Source of the DNA: VRUE01 sp046733315
Lineage (GTDB): Bacteria > Actinomycetota > Thermoleophilia > Solirubrobacterales > 70-9
Assembly: GCA_046733315.1 (NCBI GenBank)
Contig: JBKPOV010000077.1
Location: 1-22,233 of the forward strand
DNA: 22,233 nucleotides
Reading direction: 5' to 3'
This document shows, piece by piece, positions 7,136 to 13,793 of this stretch (position 1 is its first letter; each line of letters opens with the position of its first letter). A program made the translations under genes and the position numbers. The notes under the pieces were generated by a model that had not been told where the DNA came from, did no database searches, and saw nothing but the letters and a program-made list of their open reading frames with translations.

Positions 7136-7756
7136 GTGGCTGATCCGTTCAAGCTCGTCGTGCTTGCCTCCGGGACCGGGTCCAACCTGCAGGCAATTCT
7201 CGATCGGGTGCACATGCGCGAGGGGATCGAGGTCGTCGGCGTCGGCTCCGACAAACCGAAAGCGCCGGCGCTCGAACGGGCGCGCGCTGCGCGTATCCCT
7301 GCCGCTGTCTTCCCCGCTGAGGACTTCGCCGACCGCGAGGCGCGCGACACGGCGATGGGCGACTGGGTCGAGGAGCGCGGCGCGGACCTGATCGCGCTCG
7401 CGGGTTATATGCAGCTCCTCAGCGAGACCTTCGTCGCCCGCTTCCGCCATCGCATCGTCAACGTCCACCCTGCCCTGCTGCCCGACCATCCCGGGCTTGA
7501 CGCGATCGGCCAGGCGCTTGATGCAGGCGCCGAGGTCACCGGCGTCACCGTGCACTTCGTCGACGAGGGCATCGACACCGGGCCTGTAATCGTCCAGCGC
7601 GAGGTGCGGGTGCCGGCGAGCCGCGACCGCAAGGAGCTCGAGCTGGCGATCCACGCGACCGAGCACGAGCTCTACCCCGAGGCGATCCGCATGATCGCGA
7701 CGGGCAGGGTTAGGATCGATGCCGACGACCCGCGGCTGGTCGTAATCGATGAGTGA
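7136..7756 (+). CDS. purN: Phosphoribosylglycinamide formyltransferase (GART), PurN
   Basis: PurN transfers a formyl group from 10-formyl-tetrahydrofolate to GAR in purine synthesis. From the GTG at 7136 the protein has 206 residues, the usual length. It begins with the typical KLVVLASGTGSNLQAIL (substrate phosphate loop), then has NVHPALLPDHPGLDA holding the catalytic Asn and His, and HFVDEGIDTGPVI holding the catalytic Asp. The open frame continues far upstream, but that part is antisense to the NMO gene and has no PurN similarity, so 7136 is chosen. No Shine-Dalgarno sequence is present; a leaderless mRNA is likely. The 3' end overlaps purH by 8 bp, so the two genes form a translationally coupled operon. 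Confidence 0.95.
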   Translation: MADPFKLVVLASGTGSNLQAILDRVHMREGIEVVGVGSDKPKAPALERARAARIPAAVFPAEDFADREARDTAMGDWVEERGADLIALAGYMQLLSETFVARFRHRIVNVHPALLPDHPGLDAIGQALDAGAEVTGVTVHFVDEGIDTGPVIVQREVRVPASRDRKELELAIHATEHELYPEAIRMIATGRVRIDADDPRLVVIDE

Positions 7757-9365
7757 GGCTCCCGCAGATACCCGATCCGAGGCCGTCGACGACGGAGCGA
7801 TCAAGGTGCGCCGGGCGCTCGTCTCGGTCTCCGACAAGACCGGCGTCGCTGACTTCGCCCGCGGTCTCGCCGAGCTCGGGGTCGAGATCCTCTCCACCGG
7901 TGGGACGGCCGCGGCCCTGCGCGAGGCCGGGCTCGAGGTCAGCGACGTCTCCGAGTTCACCGGCCAGGAAGAGATCCTCGGCGGCAGGGTCAAGACGCTG
8001 CATCCGCGACTGCACGCGGCCCTGCTGGCACGGCGCGACGACCCCGAGCACATGGCGACGCTGGAACGCGAGGCGATCGAGCCGATCGACCTGGTCTGCG
8101 TCAATCTCTATCCCTTCGAGGAGACAATCGCCGCCCAGGACGTGGAGCCCGCCGTCGCGGTCGAGAGCATCGATATCGGTGGGCCGACGATGATCCGCGC
8201 CGCCGCCAAGAACCATGCCGGCGTCGCCGTGGTGGTCAAGCCCGAGTCCTACGACGCGGTGCTGGCCGAGCTGGAGGAGTCGGGGGGCGAGGTCTCCGCC
8301 ACCACCCGTCACTGGCTCGCCAACGAGGCCTTCGCCCAGACGGCCCGCTACGACGCGGCGATCAGCCGCTGGTTCTCGACCGAGTACGAGGACTTCCCCG
8401 AGCATCTCGCCGTCGCCTACGAGAAGGTGCTCGACCTCGCCTACGGCGAGAACCCGCACCAGCGGGCGGCGCTCTACTCCGAAGCGGGCGTGCGCAGCCA
8501 CGTCCTCTCGCGCGTCGCGAAGCTGCACGGCCGCGCCCTCTCCTTCAACAACGTGCTCGACCTCGACTCGGCCCGGCGCCTGGTCGAGGACTTCGAGCAG
8601 CCGGCCTGCACGATCGTCAAGCACAACAACCCGTGTGGGGTGGCGATCGGCGCCGACGCGGCCGAGGCCTACGCGAAGGCGCTGGCCTGCGACCCGATGT
8701 CCGCCTTCGGCGGCGTGATCGCCTTCAACCGGCCGGTCTCAGAAGCGCTCGCCGAGGAGCTGCACAAGAACTTCGTCGAGGTGCTGATCGCGCCCGACTA
8801 CGAGCACGGCGCCCTTGCCGTCCTGCAGCAGAAGGAGGCGATCCGGATCCTCTGTGAGGAGGAGCGCCGCCAGCGCGACCCCGGCGAACGCGACGTCAAA
8901 CGCGTCCTCGGCGGACTGCTGATCCAGGACCGCGACGGCGACCCCGAGCCGCGCGAGCTGATGGAGGTGGTGACGAAAGCCGAGCCGAGTGAGCAGCAGT
9001 GGGCGGATATGTGCTTCGCCTGGACCGTCGTCCGCCACGTCCGCTCCAACGCGATCGTGATCGCCAAGGACGGCGCCACCCTCGGCATCGGCGCCGGTCA
9101 GATGAGCCGCGTCGACTCGGTCCGTCTCGCGGTCGAGAAGTGCCGCGACGCCCGCGGCCAGGACGCCGACGCCCTGCTCACCAACTCGGCCGTCGCTTCC
9201 GACGCATTCTTCCCCTTCGCCGACGGCCCCGAGCTCGCCATCCAGGCCGGCTCCAACGCCGTCATCCAGCCCGGCGGCTCCAAGCGCGACGCCGAGGTGA
9301 TCGAGGCCTGCGAGGCCGCCGGAGTGACGATGGTCTTCACCAAGCACCGCCACTTCCGGCACTAG
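7749..9365 (+). CDS. purH: Bifunctional AICAR formyltransferase / IMP cyclohydrolase (PurH)
   Basis: PurH catalyses the last two steps of IMP synthesis. The 538-residue protein has the N-terminal MGS-like cyclohydrolase domain (RRALVSVSDKTGVADFARGL, STGGTAAALREAG, GGRVKTLHPRLHAALL; about residues 24-150). The C-terminal AICAR transformylase domain has ENPHQRAALY, SFNNVLDLDSA, the catalytic KHNNPCGVA, DPMSAFGGVIAFN and a terminal FTKHRHFRH. The start ATG lies inside the last codons of purN, with an 8-bp overlap, which implies coupled expression. The stop is 12 bp from the stop of the convergent LOG-family gene, and no strong terminator hairpin is seen there. Confidence 0.97.
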   Translation: MSEAPADTRSEAVDDGAIKVRRALVSVSDKTGVADFARGLAELGVEILSTGGTAAALREAGLEVSDVSEFTGQEEILGGRVKTLHPRLHAALLARRDDPEHMATLEREAIEPIDLVCVNLYPFEETIAAQDVEPAVAVESIDIGGPTMIRAAAKNHAGVAVVVKPESYDAVLAELEESGGEVSATTRHWLANEAFAQTARYDAAISRWFSTEYEDFPEHLAVAYEKVLDLAYGENPHQRAALYSEAGVRSHVLSRVAKLHGRALSFNNVLDLDSARRLVEDFEQPACTIVKHNNPCGVAIGADAAEAYAKALACDPMSAFGGVIAFNRPVSEALAEELHKNFVEVLIAPDYEHGALAVLQQKEAIRILCEEERRQRDPGERDVKRVLGGLLIQDRDGDPEPRELMEVVTKAEPSEQQWADMCFAWTVVRHVRSNAIVIAKDGATLGIGAGQMSRVDSVRLAVEKCRDARGQDADALLTNSAVASDAFFPFADGPELAIQAGSNAVIQPGGSKRDAEVIEACEAAGVTMVFTKHRHFRH

Positions 9366-9377
9366 CGAGATGGCTTC

Positions 9378-10079
9378 TTACACGGCGGAGCTGCGCCGCT
9401 GCTTCTGGCGCTCGGTGGCCTTCTGCACGTAGCCACAGATTTCCTCGACGGAGTCGGCGGTTACCAGGAGCTCCATGTCGGGGGGTGCGATTAGGGCGGT
9501 GTCGTCGAGGCTTTCGTCGATCCAGTCGAGCAGGGGTTCCCAGTGTTTTGAGTCGACGAGGATGGTGGGGAAGAGCTCGATGCGGTGGGTCTGGATCAGG
9601 GTGAGGCTCTCGAAGAGCTCGTCGAGGGTGCCGTAGCCACCGGGGAAGATGACGAAGGCCCGGGCGTAGCGGACGAACATCAGCTTGCGGGCGAAGAAGT
9701 AGTGGAATTCAACCGCGCGATTTACGTAGGGGTTCATCCGCTGCTCGTGCGGCAGTTGGATATTGAGGCCGATCGAGAGGCCGCCGGCCTCGGCGGCGCC
9801 GCGGTTGGCCGCCTCCATCAGGCCGGGGCCGCCGCCGGTGATCACGGTGAAGCCATTGCGGGTGAGGCAAGCGGCGGTCTCGCGGCAGAGCTCGTACCAG
9901 GGGTGGTCTTCGGCGATGCGTGCCGAGCCGAAGATCGTGACGCCGTCATCGACATCGCGCAAAGCGTCGAAGCCGCGGTCGATCTCGGCTTTGATCCGGT
10001 CGAGACGGAGCTCATCCTGCTCCTCGAGGTCGCAGGGCGAGCAGAGCAGGTCTCGATCGCGCTTCGCTCCCTTTGCCAT
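9378..10079 (-). CDS. LOG-family protein (TIGR00730 type Rossmann fold)
   Basis: The 233-residue protein contains the LOG signatures GGGPGLMEAANRGA and PGGYGTLDELFE. Family members hydrolyse cytokinin riboside 5'-monophosphates or related nucleotides to the free base and ribose 5-phosphate; in most bacteria the physiological substrate is unclear. An upstream ATG at 10097 is open, but GGAGGA (complement of 10085-10090) sits 5 nt before the ATG at 10079, so that start is preferred. A short N-terminal extension with CSPC precedes the Rossmann core (DDGVTIFGSARI). The gene lies just downstream of tRNA-Lys on the same strand and could be read from the same promoter. Confidence 0.9.
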   Translation of the reverse strand: MAKGAKRDRDLLCSPCDLEEQDELRLDRIKAEIDRGFDALRDVDDGVTIFGSARIAEDHPWYELCRETAACLTRNGFTVITGGGPGLMEAANRGAAEAGGLSIGLNIQLPHEQRMNPYVNRAVEFHYFFARKLMFVRYARAFVIFPGGYGTLDELFESLTLIQTHRIELFPTILVDSKHWEPLLDWIDESLDDTALIAPPDMELLVTADSVEEICGYVQKATERQKQRRSSAV

Positions 10080-10109
10080 TTGCTTCCTCCTACCCACTGC
10101 GAAGCAGAG

Positions 10110-10183
10110 TGCCCCCGACCGGATTCGAACCGGCGCCGCGCGGCTTAAAAGGCCGCCGCTCTAACCAGCTGAGCTACAGGGGC
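10110..10183 (-). tRNA. tRNA-Lys (anticodon TTT)
   Basis: On the minus strand a 74-nt cloverleaf folds fully: a 7-bp acceptor stem (GCCCCTG with CGGGGGC, one G-T pair), a D stem GCTC/GAGC with loop AGCTGGTTA, an anticodon stem GCGGC/GCCGC with loop CTTTTAA, and a T stem GCCGG/CCGGT with loop TTCGAAT. The discriminator base is A. The loop gives anticodon TTT, lysine. The CCA tail is not encoded. No intron or unusual extra arm is present. Confidence 0.97.
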
Positions 10184-10227
10184 TCGGCGATCAATGGTAA
10201 TCGGGCGCCGGGGAGCGGGGGCTGCGG

Positions 10228-11199
10228 TCAGGAAAGTTCGGGCAGGCCCTGCTCGGGAGTGGAGGCCTCAGCGTGGGTGCGGCGTGGGATGCGACCGGCG
10301 CCGCGTGCGGCGTGGCCAGCCTCGACTCCAAGCCGCAGGGCGGTGGCCATCGCCACCGGGTCGGCGGCGCCGAAGATCGAGCTTGCCGCCATCACCGCGT
10401 CGCAGCCGAGCTCCATCGCCAGGGCCGCATCGGACGCCGTGCCAATGCCGGCGTCGAGCACGACCGGGACACTTGCCCGCTCGGCGATGATCGCGATGTT
10501 GTACGGGTTGCGGATGCCGGAGCCGGAGCCGATCGGGGAGCCGAGCGGCATCACCGCCGCGCAGCCGGCCTCCTCGAGGCGGCGGGCGAGGATCGGGTCG
10601 TCGTTGGTGTAGGGGAGGACGGTGAAGCCCTCGCCGACGAGGGTCTCAGCCGCGTCGAGCAGCTCCACGGCGTCCGGGAAGAGAGTGCGGTCGTCGCCGA
10701 TCACCTCGAGCTTGATCCAGTCGGTTTCGAAAGCCTCGCGGGCAAGTCGGGCGGTGTTGACGGCGTCGCGAGCGGTGTAGCAACCGGCTGTGTTGGGAAG
10801 TGCGACGAGGCCGAGCTTGTCCAGCACATCGAGCACAGAGCCCTCGGCATCGGGGTCGATGCGACGCAGGGCGACGGTGACGATCTCGGCGCCAGAGGCC
10901 TCGAGCGCCTGCTCCATCTGCTCGAGCGAGCGGAAGCCCCCGGTGCCAGCGATTAGCCGCGAGGTCCATGCCCGGCCGCCCAGCTCCCAACCTTCGGCGC
11001 CACCCTGGATCGCGGCCAGCACCTCGACCTTGCTCCCCTCGGCAAGCGGCGTCTGCGCCCACTCGCTACGAGGAACGACCTCGCCGTCGAGTGCGACCGC
11101 GACGCCGCGAGTCGCCTCGGCGGCTACGGCAGCAGCCGCCTCAGCAAGCGTCGCCCCCCCAGCAAGCTCATGCGCCACCCCATTCACCTCGATCCTCAC
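10228..11199 (-). CDS. thiSG: ThiS-ThiG fusion: sulfur carrier protein and thiazole synthase
   Basis: The 323-residue protein joins a ThiS-like ubiquitin-fold domain (residues 1-67, MRIEVNGVAHEL to VEVLAAIQGG) to a complete ThiG domain (about 70-323). ThiG builds the thiazole phosphate of thiamine from deoxyxylulose phosphate, dehydroglycine and the ThiS thiocarboxylate. ThiG landmarks include LIAGTGGF, LPNTAGC, DWIKLEVIGD with Lys163 at the position of the Schiff-base Lys of Bacillus ThiG, MPLGSPIGSGSGI and VLDAGIGTASDAA. The ThiS Gly-Gly (66-67), normally the free reactive end, is internal here. The GTG start overlaps the thiO stop as GTGA, with a GGGAGG ribosome site upstream, so the genes are coupled. 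The TPP riboswitch upstream of thiO should control both. Confidence 0.95.
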   Translation of the reverse strand: MRIEVNGVAHELAGGATLAEAAAAVAAEATRGVAVALDGEVVPRSEWAQTPLAEGSKVEVLAAIQGGAEGWELGGRAWTSRLIAGTGGFRSLEQMEQALEASGAEIVTVALRRIDPDAEGSVLDVLDKLGLVALPNTAGCYTARDAVNTARLAREAFETDWIKLEVIGDDRTLFPDAVELLDAAETLVGEGFTVLPYTNDDPILARRLEEAGCAAVMPLGSPIGSGSGIRNPYNIAIIAERASVPVVLDAGIGTASDAALAMELGCDAVMAASSIFGAADPVAMATALRLGVEAGHAARGAGRIPRRTHAEASTPEQGLPELS

Positions 11200-12380
11200 G
11201 GCTCCACCCTCCCAACGCTGATTTCGCGTTTTGCTGCCTTATGCGAAACAAAACGCGAAGTCAGCGGCTCGGCGGCGGCGAGGGACTCGGGTAGCGATTC
11301 GCCTGAGGTGACGGCGGCGACCGCTTCGGCGGTCAGTGGCGCCAGCAGGATGCCATTGCGGTAGTGGCCGCAGGCGAGGACGAGACCCTCGAGCGCGCCG
11401 GGGCCGATCAGCGGCAGGTTGTCGGGGGTCCCAGGGCGCAACCCGGCCGCCAGCTCGACCAGCTCCATCTCGGCGACCTCGGGCAGCAGGCGGTAGGCCT
11501 CGCGCAGCAGCTCGTGGACACCACCGGCCGTGACGGTGGCGTCGAAGCCGCGCTCCTCGGTCGTCGCGCCGACGATCAGGCGGCCGTCGGGCCGCGGCAC
11601 GAGGTAGACCCGCTCGGAGGCAACGATGCGCTCGCAAGGCGCCTCGCCATCAGGCGAGCGCAGCTCGAGGATCTGGCCTTTGACAGGGCGCACCGGCGGA
11701 CGGGCGCTCTCCGGCAACCATCCCTCCGCCCCCGACCAGGCGCCACTGGCAAGGACCACGGTGCCGGCTCGGACCTCCTCGTCCGCGCCGGTCTCCACCC
11801 CGACGATCCGCTCGCCGTCGAGTAGGGGCGCGACGACATCGGCGTTAGCGCGCACCTCCACGCTTTCGGCCGCCAGAACCGCAAGCAGCGCGGCGGTCAT
11901 CCGGCGGGGATCGATCGCCGCCTCGTCCGGGGCGTGAACACCGCCGTTGAAGGAGGGGGTCAGGCCGGGCTCGAGCTCGCGGCAGCGCCGCGGCGGCAAC
12001 CACTCGGCGCCGAGGCCGAGTGAGCGCTGCAGGTCGTGGACACGGCGCAGCTCAGCGGCCTCGTCGCGGTCGAGCGCGATGTGGAGGGCACCGTGGCGGG
12101 CGTAGCCCGTGCTGAGCTCGCTCGCGGCCTCGAGCTCGGCGACGAAGTCGGGGTAGCGCTCGGCGGCGGCAACCGTCATCCGCAACAGCTCCGGCTCGCC
12201 GAAAGCAAGCTCGCCGATCGGCGCCAGCATGCCCGCGGCGACGCGGGTCGCGCCCGCCGGTGGCTCGGCGCGGTCGAGGACGACGACGCTGGCGCCGCGC
12301 CGGGCAAGCCGCCAGGCGCAGCAGAGGCCGATCACTCCGCCTCCGACGATTACCGCGTCATAGCTGCCTCTATCGCTCAA
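11196..12380 (-). CDS. thiO: Glycine oxidase ThiO (FAD-dependent)
   Basis: ThiO oxidises glycine to dehydroglycine, which ThiG uses to make the thiamine thiazole. The 394-residue protein has an N-terminal FAD Rossmann motif (DAVIVGGGVIGLCCAWRLARRG, about residues 8-29), AAGMLAP, and the DAO-type C-terminal LRPGTPDNLPLIGP followed by GHYRNGILLAPLTAEAV. The start is TTG at 12380, with GGAGG (12391-12387) 6 nt upstream at the 3' edge of the TPP riboswitch. The last 20 or so residues (from about 372, LTSRFVSHKAAKREIS) are encoded by a 51-bp palindrome and look added to the normal end of the family. The stop overlaps the start of the thiS-thiG gene. Confidence 0.95.
   Translation of the reverse strand: MSDRGSYDAVIVGGGVIGLCCAWRLARRGASVVVLDRAEPPAGATRVAAGMLAPIGELAFGEPELLRMTVAAAERYPDFVAELEAASELSTGYARHGALHIALDRDEAAELRRVHDLQRSLGLGAEWLPPRRCRELEPGLTPSFNGGVHAPDEAAIDPRRMTAALLAVLAAESVEVRANADVVAPLLDGERIVGVETGADEEVRAGTVVLASGAWSGAEGWLPESARPPVRPVKGQILELRSPDGEAPCERIVASERVYLVPRPDGRLIVGATTEERGFDATVTAGGVHELLREAYRLLPEVAEMELVELAAGLRPGTPDNLPLIGPGALEGLVLACGHYRNGILLAPLTAEAVAAVTSGESLPESLAAAEPLTSRFVSHKAAKREISVGRVEP
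11216..11266. repeat. 51-bp palindrome at the thiO 3' end (GCATA-apex hairpin family)
   Basis: The arms cgctgatttcgcgttttg (11216-11233) and caaaacgcgaagtcagcg (11249-11266) pair over 18 positions with one G-T wobble. Read on the minus strand, the 15-nt loop holds CGCATAAGGC. The inner 37 bp aligns without gaps to palindrome 6039-6075 at about 23 of 37 positions, including the identical CGCATAA at the same place, although the stem is different. It is translated as the end of ThiO and lies just before the thiS-thiG ribosome site. Confidence 0.75.
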
Positions 12381-12383
12381 AGC

Positions 12384-12470
12384 TTGCCTCCGCCGGCATT
12401 ACCCGGATCAGGTCCAGACGGTCGGTGGCCTCGCTGCCACCCTCTCAGCCTCGTGGGCTCCCGTACCGCT
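12384..12470 (-). promoter_or_regulatory. TPP riboswitch (THI element) upstream of thiO
   Basis: On the minus strand the conserved TPP aptamer segments appear in order: GGGAGCCC (12462-12455), GGCTGAGAGGG (the CUGAGA box, to 12440), a variable P3 stem GGTGGC/GCCACC, then ACCTGATCCGGGTAATGCC and GGCGGAGG (ending about 12387). Binding of thiamine pyrophosphate should lower expression of thiO and thiS-thiG. The thiO ribosome site GGAGG (12391-12387) is part of the conserved 3' segment, which suggests control of translation initiation. No separate terminator hairpin is seen before thiO. Confidence 0.93.
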
Positions 12471-12473
12471 CCG

Positions 12474-12500
12474 ATGCTACCCGTCCGCACTCCTCGACAA
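12474..12500 (-). promoter_or_regulatory. Candidate promoter of the thiO-thiSG operon
   Basis: On the minus strand TTGTCG (12500-12495) and TAGCAT (12479-12474) are separated by 15 bp. They lie just upstream of the TPP riboswitch, so transcription would start near 12467. The spacing is short for a sigma-70-type promoter, so this is tentative. Confidence 0.35.
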
Positions 12501-12502
12501 GT

Positions 12503-12553
12503 GACGTGTCTGAGCTAACCCCGGGCATACCCCAGGGTTAGCTCAGACACGTC
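12503..12553. repeat. 51-bp perfect palindrome between divergent thi promoters (GCATA-apex family)
   Basis: The arms gacgtgtctgagctaaccc (12503-12521) and gggttagctcagacacgtc (12535-12553) are perfect 19-bp reverse complements around a 13-nt loop containing GGGCATACCCC. The GCATACC apex is at the same offset as in the palindrome at 20204-20240 (minus strand), while the stem is unrelated. The total length equals that of the palindrome at 11216-11266. It abuts the candidate thiO -35 element and covers the -35 region of thiE, so it may be an operator, a mobile palindrome, or both. Confidence 0.75.
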
Positions 12554-12558
12554 CCCGC

Positions 12559-12564
12559 GATAAT
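12559..12564 (+). promoter_or_regulatory. Candidate -10 element for thiE (leaderless)
   Basis: GATAAT lies exactly 6 nt before the GTG start of thiE, so transcription would begin at the start codon. There is no Shine-Dalgarno sequence. The matching -35 region falls inside the right arm of the palindrome ending at 12553. Confidence 0.5.
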
Positions 12565-12570
12565 GGGCTG

Positions 12571-13257
12571 GTGAGCCTGGCACCACCCGAGGGCGAGGGA
12601 CCGCTGCGTCGCGAGCGGCTGCGTACGGCGCGGCTTTACTTCTGCTGTGAGGCGCGGCCGCGCGGCGAGGATCCCGAGCAGCTGCTGAGCGCGGCGTTGC
12701 GCGGCGGCGTCGACATCGTCCAGCTGCGCGAGAAGTCGCTGCCGCGGCGCGAGATCGAGCGCGCGGCACAGACCTTCCGCCGCCTCTGCGACACCTACAG
12801 CGCCCTCTTCATCGTCAACGACGATCCCGACCTGGCGCGGGCCTGCGACGCCGACGGAGTCCACGTCGGGCAGGAGGACCTCGGCGTTGAGGAGGTACGA
12901 GCGGCGGTAGGGCCCGAGGCGATCGTCGGCCTCTCCACCCACTCGGAGGAGCAGATCGCCGCCTCTACCGAGGCGCCTGCGGACTACATCAGCGTTGGCC
13001 CGATCTGGGAGACGCCGACGAAGGAGGGAAGGCCCGCGGTGGGACTCGGGCTGATCTCGCACGCCGCCGCCGCTGCCCCCCACCCCTTCTTCGCGATCGG
13101 CGGGATCGACACCGGCAACGCCGCGCAGGTAGTTGAGGCCGGGGCGCGGCGGCTCTGCGTCGTGCGGGCGATTCGCGACGCGACCGATCCCTCCGCAATC
13201 GCCGAAGAACTGCGCGGGGCCTTTGCCTCGATCGGGGAGGCCGCCCCCGGTGCGTAA
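12571..13257 (+). CDS. thiE: Thiamine phosphate synthase (ThiE)
   Basis: ThiE couples HMP pyrophosphate with thiazole phosphate to give thiamine phosphate. The 228-residue TIM-barrel protein shows VQLREKSLP (pyrophosphate binding), FIVNDDPDLARACDADGVHVGQEDL, VGLSTHSEEQ, YISVGPIWETPTKEG and FAIGGIDTGN, all in family order. The segment before the barrel (residues 1-20) is slightly long. The GTG start is used because GATAAT lies 6 nt upstream and the barrel begins soon after. Unlike thiO, it has no riboswitch. It appears to be the first gene of a run with the membrane protein at 13269 and lpdA. Confidence 0.95.
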   Translation: MSLAPPEGEGPLRRERLRTARLYFCCEARPRGEDPEQLLSAALRGGVDIVQLREKSLPRREIERAAQTFRRLCDTYSALFIVNDDPDLARACDADGVHVGQEDLGVEEVRAAVGPEAIVGLSTHSEEQIAASTEAPADYISVGPIWETPTKEGRPAVGLGLISHAAAAAPHPFFAIGGIDTGNAAQVVEAGARRLCVVRAIRDATDPSAIAEELRGAFASIGEAAPGA

Positions 13258-13268
13258 GGGTTTCTGAC

Positions 13269-13769
13269 ATGGCTTCCGACCATCCCCGCAAGCGCAAGCA
13301 GCGCGGCGCCTCGCCGACTCCGCGGGAGCGCATGGAGAAAGGCTACGCCCGGGCAGAGGAGCGAAACCAGGAAGCCCGCGAAGCGCTCGACCCGCTGAGC
13401 GAGGGCGAGCGGCCGCTGGTCGTCACGGTCGGCGCGGTGATCTCAGCCCTGATCGCGATCTCGATCATGGTCAGCTACCTCGCCGGCGCCGAGGTCGACG
13501 GCGAGAAACCGCGCTTTCTCCAGGTGCTGGCTCCGGCCCTGCTGATGGGCATGATGGCTTGGGGCATGTGGCGCTCCCGCTACTGGGCGGTGCTCGGCTT
13601 CCAGCTGATTCTCGTCTTCCTCATCTTCAGCGCCGTCTACGGGCTGGCCTTGCAGGCGGCGACGGTCGGCCAGGTCCTCGCCACGCTCGCCCTGCTCGCC
13701 GCCGCCGGCACCTTCTTCTGGCTGATGGTGAAGGCGATGGCGCGAATCCAGATGCCCACGCGCGAGTAA
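13269..13769 (+). CDS. Small membrane protein, about four transmembrane helices, unknown function
   Basis: I do not recognise this 166-residue protein. It has a strongly charged, basic N-terminus (residues 1-48, rich in Lys, Arg and Glu) that should be cytoplasmic and may be partly helical. Four hydrophobic segments follow, at about 50-72, 84-101, 105-127 and 133-155, and then a short basic tail ending QMPTRE. It starts 11 bp after the thiE stop and ends 24 bp before lpdA, so it is probably co-transcribed with both. The ribosome site is weak (AAGGG at about 10 nt). No catalytic motif is visible. Its place between thiE and lpdA, a thiamine-synthesis and a TPP-dependent-complex gene, gives only a faint hint of a related role. 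Confidence 0.85.
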   Translation: MASDHPRKRKQRGASPTPRERMEKGYARAEERNQEAREALDPLSEGERPLVVTVGAVISALIAISIMVSYLAGAEVDGEKPRFLQVLAPALLMGMMAWGMWRSRYWAVLGFQLILVFLIFSAVYGLALQAATVGQVLATLALLAAAGTFFWLMVKAMARIQMPTRE

Positions 13770-13793
13770 GCCGGTTCTATAGGCTCAGGCGGA

